Source: JBBRLA01 sp038231615
Lineage (GTDB): Bacteria > Myxococcota_A > Polyangia > Palsa-1104 > JAEUJZ01
Assembly: GCA_038231615.1 (NCBI GenBank)
Contig: JBBRLA010000026.1
Span: 1 to 25,798, forward strand
DNA: 25,798 nucleotides
Direction: 5' to 3'
The notes under the pieces were generated by a model. That model was not told the origin of the DNA and made no database searches. It saw nothing but the letters and a program-made list of their open reading frames with translations. A program made the translations under genes and the position numbers. This document shows, in pieces, positions 15,948-24,125 of the stretch (position 1 is its first letter; every line of letters begins with the position of its first letter).

Positions 15948-16637
15948 ATGCACGCTGGACCTGTTCCTCACCTACCCCGATGGGACTTGCGCCGGGCCGC
16001 GGTGCGCCTCGCCATCTCCCTTTTGGCGGGCCTTTTGGCCTGGCTCCTTCAGCCCGCCGGCCTCGCATGGTATGTCCGTGCCGTGGTCACCTGGGACACC
16101 AGCGCCTTGAGCATGATCGTGCTGTCCTGGTGGATCATCGCCCGGGCCGACCCGGAGGAGACGCGGCGCCGGGCGGCGGCGAACGACTCCGGGCGGCTGG
16201 TGGTGTGGTTCCTGGCCATCGCCGGCAGCCTCTTCAGTCTCTTCGCCGCCACCTTCGTCTTGCACAAGGCCCGCTCGTTTCCACCGGGCCACGCCACGTT
16301 GTGGACCGGGTTCACGGTCGCGGCCATCGCGCTCTCGTGGGCACTGACCCACACGGCGTATACCTTGCGCTATGCCCACCTGTACTACCGGCGCAGCAGG
16401 CACCTGCCCCATGGTCCCTCCGGGGGGCTCAAGTTCCCCGAGGACGGCTGCCTTCCCTGCGACATCGACTTCGCCTACTTCTCCTTCACGCTGGGCATGT
16501 GCTTCCAGGTCTCCGACGTGTCCATCACCAGGGGAGGCATCCGGCGCGAGGCCCTCCTGCACGCCCTGCTCTCGTTCGTCTACAACACCACCATCCTGGC
16601 GCTGGCCCTGAACCTGGCCTCGGGGCTTTTGGGATAA
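15948..16637 (+). CDS. DUF1345 family membrane protein
   Basis: 229 residues from the ATG at 15948; GTG codons at 15924 and 15933 would add up to eight residues. Five or so hydrophobic segments are visible (about 15-37, 49-65, 85-105, 115-132, 205-225). The conserved DUF1345 signature DIDFAYFSFTLGMCFQVSDV is followed by ITRGGIRREALLHALLSFVYNTTILALALNLASGLL, which ends the protein as usual for the family. The biochemical function of DUF1345 is unknown. It follows the lipase-like gene after a gap of about 147 bp that holds no other gene, and precedes the regulator by 76 bp. Confidence 0.9.
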   Translation: MHAGPVPHLPRWDLRRAAVRLAISLLAGLLAWLLQPAGLAWYVRAVVTWDTSALSMIVLSWWIIARADPEETRRRAAANDSGRLVVWFLAIAGSLFSLFAATFVLHKARSFPPGHATLWTGFTVAAIALSWALTHTAYTLRYAHLYYRRSRHLPHGPSGGLKFPEDGCLPCDIDFAYFSFTLGMCFQVSDVSITRGGIRREALLHALLSFVYNTTILALALNLASGLLG

Positions 16638-16713
16638 ACTCCAAACGTGCGGGCCATTCAAGACACGATGGATGGGTGCCGATGATGTCAAAACAGGAAC
16701 GGAAATAGCGCAC

Positions 16714-17529
16714 ATGCCAAAGGTATTGGTCGTCGACGATGATTCGGTTCAGTTGTCCGTGGTCGAGGCCTGGCTCACCTCGGCGGGATTTGAGGTCATC
16801 CCTCACGGGTCGGCCATCGGCACGACCCTTTTGGTGCTGAATCACCAGCCGGATGTCATTCTCATCGACTGGGACATGCCGATGCTCTCGGGCCCGGACC
16901 TGGTAGAGCGGCTGGCCAAGCGGGTCACGACCTTTCAGCTCAGGGTCGTCTTCTACTCGGGAAAGTCCGCCCCCTTGCTCACCGACCTGGTCAACCGTTC
17001 CCAGGCGGTTGTTTTGGGGGCGATCCGAAAGAGCAGCGATGGTCAGCAGTTCCTGGCCCAGTTCACCCAGCTTCTGGAGGCCGGCGAAAAAGCGGGGGGC
17101 AGACGAGCGGGTCGGTCCCTTCAGCCCGAGGTGGCATCACCCGCCTCGGTCCCTCCTGACCGGCGCGCCAGCATCCGCGTTCGCCCTTTGGAGACGGATC
17201 CGGTCACGGTCTGGGTCACCACGACACGGGGCGAATTCAGGCTCTTCGTGGAGGACCTGTGCGTGGCCACGCCACAGGCCAGCGGCGGCATGCGCCTGCG
17301 GGTGTCGGACCCCTCTGCACGTGAGGCGCTTTCGCTTCCGGCCAAAAGCCTGCCCGCCTGGGTCCAACTGCCGATAGAAAAAATGCCCACCTCCATCCAG
17401 CTTCAGATTGTGCGGACAAACACTGCTTCATCCGAACCCTACATGCGCGCGACCTATCGCGCCATCGACATCAGCGATGAACTTCGGTTTCATAGCTATT
17501 GCGTCATGCGCCAGCGTGAAACGATGTGA
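16714..17529 (+). CDS. Response regulator receiver with PilZ-like output domain
   Basis: 271 residues from the ATG at 16714. The receiver domain (1-120) keeps the acidic pocket D8/D9 and phosphoacceptor D52 (in LIDWDMPMLSG), the switch residue S82 and K106, although the K-P pair is K-S. A linker leads to a C-terminal domain (about 148-260) beginning DRRASIRVRP, which has the R-x-x-x-R (151-155) of PilZ domains. The second PilZ motif, D/N-x-S-x-x-G, is not canonical: D-L-C with the Gly pair ten residues on. Cyclic-di-GMP binding is therefore uncertain. It may control surface behaviour or the neighbouring polysaccharide genes. No histidine kinase gene is adjacent. It ends 18 bp from the convergent tyrosine-kinase gene. 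Confidence 0.85.
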   Translation: MPKVLVVDDDSVQLSVVEAWLTSAGFEVIPHGSAIGTTLLVLNHQPDVILIDWDMPMLSGPDLVERLAKRVTTFQLRVVFYSGKSAPLLTDLVNRSQAVVLGAIRKSSDGQQFLAQFTQLLEAGEKAGGRRAGRSLQPEVASPASVPPDRRASIRVRPLETDPVTVWVTTTRGEFRLFVEDLCVATPQASGGMRLRVSDPSAREALSLPAKSLPAWVQLPIEKMPTSIQLQIVRTNTASSEPYMRATYRAIDISDELRFHSYCVMRQRETM

Positions 17530-17547
17530 TGTCGCCGGGCCCGGAGG

Positions 17548-19797
17548 TCAGCCCGCGGATTTGCCCGCCGGCTTTTTATCCTCCTCGTCGGCCTTGTACT
17601 CGCTCTGGTAGTAGTGATAGTAGGCGCCGTAGTAGGCCCGGTAGCCCTTGGCGGTGGTGTCGATGTCGTTCAGGACCACCCCGACGATTTGCCCGCCGAC
17701 GTCCAGGATGTGCTGCGCGGCCCGCTTGACCGCGTCGCGGTTGGTGGACGAATGCCGCACCACCAGGATCACCCCGTCCACCGCGGTGGCCAGGATCGCC
17801 GGGTCGGTCACCGGCACCGCCGGGGGCGAGTCGATCATCACCCGGTCGTAAAGCAGCGCCAGCCGGTCCAGGAGCTGCCGGAAGTGTGCCCCGTCCAGCA
17901 ACTCGGCGGGGTTGGGCGGGATCGGGCCGCTGGCCAGGACGAAGAGGTTGGGCACGGAGGTCGCCTGCACTGCGTCCTCGACCTGTACCTCGCCCAAAAG
18001 CACGTTGGTCAGCCCGATCTGCCCGCGCAGCCCCAGCGCCTTGGAGATTCGCGGACGTCGCAGGTCGGCATCGACAATCAGCGTCCGCGCCCCGCCCTGT
18101 GCCAGCACTGTCCCCAGGCTGATGCAGGACAGGGTCTTGCCCTCGCGGGCCACCGAACTGGTCACCAGGATCTTCTTCAGCGACCGCTCGGCCCCGGCGA
18201 AGAGCACGTTGGTGCGGATCGCCCGGCAGGACTCCGACACCGTCGATCGCGGGTGTCGCGCCACGAACAGGTCGGGAGGGCCTTTTTCCGCCTCCTCACT
18301 GGCGCTGTCTTGCGCGGTGAAACGCGGCAGCATGCCCAGGAACGGCAGCAGGAGCTTGCCCTCGACATCGTCCTGGGACTTCACCGAGCGGTCCAGGGCG
18401 TCCAGGGCGAAGGCCAGCACCACCCCGAAAAGCACCGATAGCAGCGCGGCGATCATCAGGGCCACCCGCAGCTTCGGGCTGATCGGCAGCCGCGGCATGC
18501 GGGCGTAGTCCAGCACCCGCACGTTGTTGAGCTTCAACCGACCCACCATGCTGGTCTCCTTGGTCCGGTTCAGCACCATGGTGTACTGCTTCTGAAAGCT
18601 GTCGGCGTCGCGCTTCAGCTTGTTGTATTCGATCTCCAGGCGGGTCAGGCGCAGGCCCTCCTGCTTGGTCTGCTCCAAAAGCGCCTGCACCTTCTGCTCG
18701 TCCCGGACGGTCTCGGCATAACGCACGTTGGCCGCGTTCTGCGCCACCTCGGCTTCGCGCTTCAGCTCGCGCAGCACCAGGTTCACCTTGGAGCTCTGCT
18801 GCTGCACCAGGGGGTGGTCGTCCTGGTAGCGCGCCCGCAGCTCGGCCAGGCGGCGCTCCTCCTCGACGTAGAGCTTGCGCAGATCGGAGAGCATGGCCTG
18901 GCTGCCCTCGTTGTCCTTGCCCTGTGCCGCCGGCATGTGCAGCGGGTCCAGGCCGGCGATCTTCTTGACCTCCTCCAGCTCGCTCTGGCGCTGGAGCTTG
19001 CGCAGGCGGATCTCGGTGATGGCGTCGGTGTACTTGTCGATCTGCCGGGCCGTCTGGTTGGCCTTGTCCTCCAGGTTGACCGAAAGCATGTCGTGCTTGT
19101 TCTTGAAGTCGTAGATGGCCACCTCGGCGTCGTGCAGGTTTTTCCGCAGGGAGTCCAATTCGTCGGCAAGCTGCTGCGAGGCGATCTGGGTGGAGGTATC
19201 GCGGGTGGCCTGGTTGCCCTCGACAAACTCATCGGCCACCGCGTCGGCGATCTTCTTGGCCCACTCGGGGCGGCGGTGCCTGGCGGTGACCACCAGGATG
19301 CGGGTCTCGGCCACCAGGTCGGCGTTGTACAGGGGCAAAAGCGCCTCGCCGGCCTCCTCGACGGCCTTTGGGGGGATGCCGGTGGGCCAGAAGGCGGCCT
19401 CGGTGGTCAGATGCAGCCGCGCCGCCACCCGCCGGGACAAATTGTCGCTCATGATGACTCGGCGGCTGGTCTGCAGGTAGTCCTGGATCATGTAGAAGCT
19501 GCCCGGGGACGGGTCGTAGACGTCGCGCACCTCGCTGCCCAGCACCTGGGGCATGCTGGCCTCGACCAGGATGCTGGAGCGGGCCTCGTAGATCTTGGGC
19601 TGGGTGCTGGTCCACAGCGCGGCCAGGAGCAACCCGATGACAAGCAGGCCCAGGAGCACGTAGCGCCGTTCGACCAGGATCGAGACGTATCGCTGCAGCT
19701 CGACGCCGCCGTCGGCTGGGCGGTAGACCCCCAGACGAGTGGCCCCGGGGATGCTGGTGTGGCCGGCGCGGCCCGAGGTGCTGGCGTCCACGCTCAT
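17548..19797 (-). CDS. Polysaccharide co-polymerase / BY-kinase (Wzc-like)
   Basis: 749 residues. Two membrane segments (about 45-64 and 440-465) flank a large periplasmic part: a Wzz-type region, then long coiled coils (about 200-400). The cytoplasmic C-terminal domain is a bacterial tyrosine kinase: Walker A TSSVAREGKT (K554), Walker A' LIVDADLRRP, Walker B VMIDSPP, and a C-terminal Tyr cluster (YRAYYGAYYHYYQSEY) for autophosphorylation. The P-loop lacks the usual Pro-Gly before E-G-K. The family controls chain length and export of capsule or exopolysaccharide. Kinase and co-polymerase are fused in one chain, as in proteobacterial Wzc. The ATG overlaps the stop of the upstream glycosyltransferase (ATGA), implying translational coupling. 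Confidence 0.95.
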   Translation of the reverse strand: MSVDASTSGRAGHTSIPGATRLGVYRPADGGVELQRYVSILVERRYVLLGLLVIGLLLAALWTSTQPKIYEARSSILVEASMPQVLGSEVRDVYDPSPGSFYMIQDYLQTSRRVIMSDNLSRRVAARLHLTTEAAFWPTGIPPKAVEEAGEALLPLYNADLVAETRILVVTARHRRPEWAKKIADAVADEFVEGNQATRDTSTQIASQQLADELDSLRKNLHDAEVAIYDFKNKHDMLSVNLEDKANQTARQIDKYTDAITEIRLRKLQRQSELEEVKKIAGLDPLHMPAAQGKDNEGSQAMLSDLRKLYVEEERRLAELRARYQDDHPLVQQQSSKVNLVLRELKREAEVAQNAANVRYAETVRDEQKVQALLEQTKQEGLRLTRLEIEYNKLKRDADSFQKQYTMVLNRTKETSMVGRLKLNNVRVLDYARMPRLPISPKLRVALMIAALLSVLFGVVLAFALDALDRSVKSQDDVEGKLLLPFLGMLPRFTAQDSASEEAEKGPPDLFVARHPRSTVSESCRAIRTNVLFAGAERSLKKILVTSSVAREGKTLSCISLGTVLAQGGARTLIVDADLRRPRISKALGLRGQIGLTNVLLGEVQVEDAVQATSVPNLFVLASGPIPPNPAELLDGAHFRQLLDRLALLYDRVMIDSPPAVPVTDPAILATAVDGVILVVRHSSTNRDAVKRAAQHILDVGGQIVGVVLNDIDTTAKGYRAYYGAYYHYYQSEYKADEEDKKPAGKSAG

Positions 19798-20999
19798 CGG
19801 GCCACCAGCGCGTCCAGGGCATCCAAGAGCCCGGCGGTGGACTCGGCGAAGGTCCAGGTGCGCATGCGATCCCGGGCCTTTTGGCCCATCTCACGCCGCC
19901 TTGCCCCATCGGTGCACAGGGCGCGCAAGCAGGACAGTAGGTCGTCCCCATCGCCCTGGCGGAAGGTCAGGCCGGTTACCCCGGGCCTCACCAGGTCCTC
20001 GGCGCAGCCGACGCGGTCGGAACAGATCACCGGCAAGCCGGCGTGCATCGCTTCATTGACCACCAAGCCGAACGTCTCCTGTCTGGAAGGCAGCACGAGC
20101 AGGTCCGCGGCGGCGTACACCGCCGGCAGCTCGCTCTGGTTCTTGAACCCCAAAAAGTGAACATCGGGGACGTCGCGGGCGTCCTTTATCAGGCCCTGGC
20201 GCAGTTCGCCGTCTCCGACGAAGCAAAGGGCCGCGGGCAAACCCTCCTTGCGCAGGGCGGCATAGGCCCAAAGGAACAGGCCGGGGTCTTTCACCGGCTG
20301 CAGCTTACCCACGCTGATCAAAAGGGGCACCTCGTCGGACAGGCGCAGTTCCTTGCGCAGGGCGGCGCGGGCGGCGCTACGCTCGGCCTCGGGCAGGGCG
20401 AAGCGATCGCCATCCACCGCGTAGGGCGAAAGGAAGATGCGTTCCTCGGGCATGCCATACGAGCGGAGCAGCCGACGATTGCCGCTGGACACGGCCAGCG
20501 CCCCGGCGCAGAGAGACAGGTAGGCCGAGAGCAGCCGATGCTTGAGGCGACCGCGGGCGGCGTCCTGCGGCAAGAGCGGCGACTCGCCACGGAGCAGCAC
20601 CGGCAGGCGGTTGAGGCGGGCGGAAAGGAGGGCCAGGGGGTAAAGGGCATAGTTCCACCCCTGGATGACCGCCGCATCGAAGCGCCTGGGCGAAAGGGCC
20701 GAGAAGACATCCGCGCTGACGATGCCGGAGAAGCGGCCCACGCCGGGCCGTGGCGCGTGGTTGCGCAGACGCTCGACGACCACCCCATCCAAAAGCGGCA
20801 CATCCCAGCGAACCGCCCTGCCGAAGCCCGGGTCGTAGCCCGGGGCCAAAAGGCCGTGCCCGTCGCCAAGCAAAACCGTGAGGGCGATGCGGGGGTGCTG
20901 GGCCAGCCGCCGGTACCACGGCATCAAGTACTGAATCGCGTGGGAGCACACCATCGCCACGCGATACCGGTTCTTGTGCTGGGTGGGTTCGGGAATCAT
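19794..20999 (-). CDS. GT4 family glycosyltransferase
   Basis: 401 residues from the ATG at 20997-20999; the frame is open upstream but the extra 20 residues are Arg-rich and unlike the family. It has the GT-B layout: an N-terminal acceptor domain (VAMVCSHAIQYLMPWYRRLA) and a C-terminal donor domain with SVGKLQPVKDPGLFLWAY, FVGDGELRQGL, VHFLGFKNQSELPAVYAAAD and the E-x7-E motif (E308-TFGLVVN-E316). The protein probably adds a sugar to a lipid-linked or growing polysaccharide on the cytoplasmic face. Its stop overlaps the start of the Wzc-like gene by four bases, so the two products are made together and likely serve the same polymer. No flippase or polymerase gene is in the window. Confidence 0.9.
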   Translation of the reverse strand: MIPEPTQHKNRYRVAMVCSHAIQYLMPWYRRLAQHPRIALTVLLGDGHGLLAPGYDPGFGRAVRWDVPLLDGVVVERLRNHAPRPGVGRFSGIVSADVFSALSPRRFDAAVIQGWNYALYPLALLSARLNRLPVLLRGESPLLPQDAARGRLKHRLLSAYLSLCAGALAVSSGNRRLLRSYGMPEERIFLSPYAVDGDRFALPEAERSAARAALRKELRLSDEVPLLISVGKLQPVKDPGLFLWAYAALRKEGLPAALCFVGDGELRQGLIKDARDVPDVHFLGFKNQSELPAVYAAADLLVLPSRQETFGLVVNEAMHAGLPVICSDRVGCAEDLVRPGVTGLTFRQGDGDDLLSCLRALCTDGARRREMGQKARDRMRTWTFAESTAGLLDALDALVAR

Positions 21000-21063
21000 C
21001 GAAGGCTCACGGGACTGCTGCGGTGACCTGAGCCTAGCACGACGACGACGGAGGGCCAAGAAA

Positions 21064-21130
21064 CGGTTTACTTGATGAACCGCACTCCATTCGCTGCGGT
21101 TTACTTGATGAACGGCACTTCGCTTCGCTG
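21064..21130. repeat. Tandem 33/34-bp repeat after the OmpA-like gene
   Basis: Positions 21064-21096 and 21097-21130 are near-identical adjacent copies: the first 17 bases are identical, and the remainder differs by one substitution and a small change around CCATT/CGCTT. They lie 4 bp past the stop of the minus-strand OmpA-like gene. AACCGC (21078-21083) and GCGGTT (21096-21101) form a six-base stem across the copy junction. No U-run follows, so termination is not supported. Confidence 0.85.
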
Positions 21131-21134
21131 CGTG

Positions 21135-21749
21135 CTACTCCGAGCGGAACTCGGCCCGGCGGTTCCAGGCGTAGTCGTGCTCGGTCATGCCCTCTTTGAT
21201 GGGTTCCAATTTGCCCAGGCCGCGCACCTCGACCGGGACGGTGATGCCATGACCCTCCAGATACTGCTTTACTGCCGCGCCGCGCCGACGCGAGAGCGCC
21301 AGATTGTACTCCTGATCGCCGCGGGCGTCGCAGTGCGCCTCGACGATGACCTTCTTGGCCTTGCGTGCGTTGAAGCAGCGCGCATCGAAGTCCAGCCAGT
21401 TGACCGCCTCCTGCACCAGCTCCGACGAATCAAAGGGAAAATACACGTTCACCGGGCGGCACTGGCTCATGTCCACCGGCGAGGCGAATGACACATCCAT
21501 CATGCGATTGCTGGGGTACACCGAGAAGCACACCAACTGCCCGGGGTGGCACAGGTTGCCGCTGGGACAGTCGGCATCCGCCTTGCATGCCTTGGACGAG
21601 GCCGGGTCGCTTTGCACGAAGGCCGGATCCGCCCGCTGGATGCGCCCCACCTCGGGAAAAGGCGGGTCCGGCTTGGGCTGCGCGTGGCAGCCCATCTGAA
21701 GCGTCGCGACCAAGCTCAGCGATAGAACGGAAAATACGACGTTGCTCAT
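21135..21749 (-). CDS. OmpA/Pal-like lipoprotein with a cysteine-rich segment
   Basis: 204 residues from the ATG at 21747-21749. A hydrophobic signal ends at Cys21 (LQMGC), so it is probably a lipoprotein although the lipobox is imperfect. Residues about 54-75 contain CKADADCPSGNLCHPGQLVC, the D-x-D-C-x-x-G-x-x-C pattern common in Myxococcota surface proteins. The C-terminal 100 residues are an OmpA-type peptidoglycan-binding domain: VNVYFPFDSS, then EAHCDARGDQEYNLALSRRR with the Asp and Arg that contact diaminopimelate, ending AWNRRAEF. It should sit in the periplasm, anchored in the outer membrane and gripping the cell wall. It lies 135 bp upstream of the glycosyltransferase gene, across the tandem repeat, and 126 bp downstream of the TPR gene. 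Confidence 0.9.
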   Translation of the reverse strand: MSNVVFSVLSLSLVATLQMGCHAQPKPDPPFPEVGRIQRADPAFVQSDPASSKACKADADCPSGNLCHPGQLVCFSVYPSNRMMDVSFASPVDMSQCRPVNVYFPFDSSELVQEAVNWLDFDARCFNARKAKKVIVEAHCDARGDQEYNLALSRRRGAAVKQYLEGHGITVPVEVRGLGKLEPIKEGMTEHDYAWNRRAEFRSE

Positions 21750-21790
21750 GTTGTCTAACGTGAGCACGACAGAAGCCGATGACAAGGCGC

Positions 21791-21826
21791 GGGTCTTTTT
21801 TCGTCTTCCTGCGGCAAAAAGAACCC
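21791..21826 (-). terminator. Weak hairpin between the TPR and OmpA-like genes
   Basis: GGGTCTTTTTT (21791-21801) and AAAAAGAACCC (21816-21826) can pair over 11 positions with one mismatch and one wobble, around a 14-base loop. It lies just past the stop of the TPR gene and ahead of the OmpA-like start on the minus strand. There is no U-run after the stem, so it may be only a partial terminator or attenuator. Confidence 0.3.
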
Positions 21827-21875
21827 CGGGACTTCATCATCATTATCCTAAATTAGGAAACGGCCAGGCCGCCCG

Positions 21876-23939
21876 TCACTGCTTGGCGGTCCCCGTGCCC
21901 TTCTGCCGCAAGTGCGACAGACGCTCCCTGGCGTCCTTGAAGTTGCCCCCGGGCAAGAGCGCCTGCTCGTAGGCGGCGATCGCCTCCTTCACCTCGTTCG
22001 CCTGCTCGTGGATGCGTCCCAGGTGGTAGTGGACCTCGCAGAGGTCCCGCGGCACCGCCCCCTTGACCCCCAGCGCCCGTCGCAGCTCCGCCGCCGCCTC
22101 CTGCGGCATGTTGAGGTCAAAATAGCACAATCCCATCAGGCTGCGGCACGGGAATTCCCGCCGGGGGTCCTGCAGGGCCTTGCGCAGTTCTCCGATGGCG
22201 TCGGAGTAAAGCCCCATATCGCGGTAGGCCGTCGCCAGGTCGAACGACGATTCGCTGTCCGAGGAACTGCTCCCCTTCTCCCGCAGGCCCTGCCGCGTCA
22301 TCTCGTAGATCGCCCCGCTGCCGGGGTCCAGCTTCTGGGACTTCTGCCCCGGCTTCTGCTGTGGCCGAGAGGGCGGCCGGGACATGCTGGGCTCCGTTGC
22401 GTCGCGCCGTGAGACCGCCCGCCGGACCTCGGCCGGCGCGTTCACCTCCCGTAGCTTCGCCGCCAGCAGCTCGTTGTGGGGATCCCGGAGCAGGAGGTTC
22501 TCCAGCAGCAACTGCGCCTCGTTGCGCATGTTCTGCTGCAGGAAGAAGTCGACCTCGGCCAGATCGTCCTTCAGGGTCTCTTCGGTGCCCTGGTCCGGCC
22601 CCCCCGACAAGGCGGCGGCCTGCGCCGATTCCCAGGACCCGTAGCCCGCTACCCCGCTGATGGCGCGAATGCGCCGCCAGCGCAGGATGGCCGCCTTGTT
22701 CTCCGGGGTGATGCGCAGGATCTCGCCCAGAAAACGGGCCGCCTCCTCCTGCGTCACCGCCTGGTCGACCAGGGCCCACAGCTCGGCCACCGCCTCCTCC
22801 CCCAGGCCGACGGCCTCGTACAGGCCATAGAGCCGCTCGCGGATCTCCCGCAGCCCCGGCTGCCGTTCCAGGGCCCGCTGCAAGTGCTCGATGGCCTTCT
22901 GGTACAGGCCGTACTTGGCGTACACGTCAGCCTCGGTGACGATGCGGGCCACCTCCTCGTCTCGCGGCGGCTCGTGCTCGCCGACCGCCCGGTGCAGGCC
23001 CGGCGTCGCCGTGCCGCTGGTGACCTCCGCCGGCCCGTCGAAGAGCTCGGGCTGCATCGCCGCCCGGGCCTCCACGTCGTTCGGATCGATCGCCAGGATG
23101 CGCTCGTAGGCCTCGGCGGCCTGGGTCTGATCGGCGCCCTCCAGGCTCACCCGGGCCAGCTCCTTCAGCACCGACACCGACTTCTGGTGCTGGTTCAGCG
23201 CCAGGAAGGCCTGCGCCAGCAGGTCCAGGGTCTGCTGGTCCCGGGGGTCGGCCTTGAACGACCCCTGGAGTTTGGTCAGCGCCCGCCGCGGATCGTCCCG
23301 CTGGATGTACAGGGCCGCCAGTTCCTTGGCGATGGCGCGGTTGTCCGGCTCATGAAAGAGCAGCCGCTCGCCCACCTTCAGGAAGTCATCCACCCGGCCC
23401 ATCGAGCGCAGCTGGTCCGCCGTCTCGCCGAACTCCCGGGCCGCTTCCTGGACCAGGTTCTCCTTGGAATAAAGCTCGGCCAGCTTGATCCGCTGGGCGA
23501 CGTTCTGCGGGTCCAGCTCCAGGATCGACCGATGCGCATCCACCGCCTCGCGGGTGCGCCCCTCGTGCTGGAGGAAGCTGGCCACCAGCTCGTACTGCGA
23601 GATGGTGTCCTGGATCAGCCCAAGCTGACGATAAAGCTCCGCCAGGGCCACGTTGATCTCGATGAGGCGCGGATCGATCTTGAGGATCTGCTTGTAGACG
23701 GCGACGGCCTTCAGATAAAAACCCTGATCGGCGTAGAACTGCGCCACCTTCTGATAGGTCTGCGCCGCCTCGGACTTCTGGCCCAGCTTGGCGAAGAGGT
23801 CGCCGATCTTCAGCCAGGTGCGGACGTCCTTCTCGTCCTCGGCGACGATCTTCAGGTACTCACGAATCGCCTTATCGTACTGACCCTTTTCGACAAATTT
23901 TTGCGCCTGTGCCGTAAGTTTTTCTCTGTTGGTCAACAC
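21876..23939 (-). CDS. Large tetratricopeptide repeat protein
   Basis: 687 residues, almost all TPR-type helical repeats from residue 10 to about 320, a short Pro/Gly linker, further repeats to about 500, a charged linker, and a final TPR block (about 560-675). Typical units are QYDKAIREYLKIVAEDEKD and GFYLKAVAVYKQILKIDPRL. There is no signal peptide or membrane segment, so it is probably a cytoplasmic scaffold. Proteins of this architecture and N-terminus (MLTNREKLTAQAQKFVEKGQ) are widespread in Myxococcota, but I cannot assign a process. The start is the GTG at 23937-23939, the first codon of the conserved N-terminus, with a GAGG element upstream. A sigma70-like promoter lies at 23979-24007. 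Confidence 0.9.
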   Translation of the reverse strand: MLTNREKLTAQAQKFVEKGQYDKAIREYLKIVAEDEKDVRTWLKIGDLFAKLGQKSEAAQTYQKVAQFYADQGFYLKAVAVYKQILKIDPRLIEINVALAELYRQLGLIQDTISQYELVASFLQHEGRTREAVDAHRSILELDPQNVAQRIKLAELYSKENLVQEAAREFGETADQLRSMGRVDDFLKVGERLLFHEPDNRAIAKELAALYIQRDDPRRALTKLQGSFKADPRDQQTLDLLAQAFLALNQHQKSVSVLKELARVSLEGADQTQAAEAYERILAIDPNDVEARAAMQPELFDGPAEVTSGTATPGLHRAVGEHEPPRDEEVARIVTEADVYAKYGLYQKAIEHLQRALERQPGLREIRERLYGLYEAVGLGEEAVAELWALVDQAVTQEEAARFLGEILRITPENKAAILRWRRIRAISGVAGYGSWESAQAAALSGGPDQGTEETLKDDLAEVDFFLQQNMRNEAQLLLENLLLRDPHNELLAAKLREVNAPAEVRRAVSRRDATEPSMSRPPSRPQQKPGQKSQKLDPGSGAIYEMTRQGLREKGSSSSDSESSFDLATAYRDMGLYSDAIGELRKALQDPRREFPCRSLMGLCYFDLNMPQEAAAELRRALGVKGAVPRDLCEVHYHLGRIHEQANEVKEAIAAYEQALLPGGNFKDARERLSHLRQKGTGTAKQ

Positions 23940-23978
23940 TTGCGGAAGGCCTCTAGACGCAGCATCCCGGGATAAAGG

Positions 23979-24007
23979 AGTCTAGTGACCCGGCGACCCG
24001 CGGTCAA
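23979..24007 (-). promoter_or_regulatory. Sigma70-type promoter of the TPR gene
   Basis: On the minus strand TTGACC (24002-24007) and TAGACT (23979-23984) are separated by exactly 17 bases. They match the -35 consensus at five of six and the -10 at four of six positions, including the key first A and last T. Transcription would begin about 30 bases before the GTG start at 23939. Confidence 0.6.
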
Positions 24008-24063
24008 GCTGCCTGCCTGTCGCCAATCCCCCCGGGAGGTCAGCCGGGCCTCTTCTGGGACCC

Positions 24064-24092
24064 TTGACCGGCGCCCGGGTAAAAGGTGAAAC
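24064..24092 (+). promoter_or_regulatory. Weak candidate promoter for the kinase-tail protein gene
   Basis: TTGACC (24064-24069) is a good -35 element, but the hexamer 17 bases on, TGAAAC (24087-24092), matches the -10 consensus at only three positions. It faces the gene starting at 24126 and lies in the divergent interval between the two genes. Confidence 0.25.
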
Positions 24093-24125
24093 TGCTCTCT
24101 GTTGTAAACATGCTGCGCAGGCACA

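Noticed and set aside
22476..23975. Open frame of 499 codons on the plus strand
   Set aside because: It is antisense to the TPR gene, and its Leu/Arg/Gln-rich composition mirrors the TPR coding sequence.
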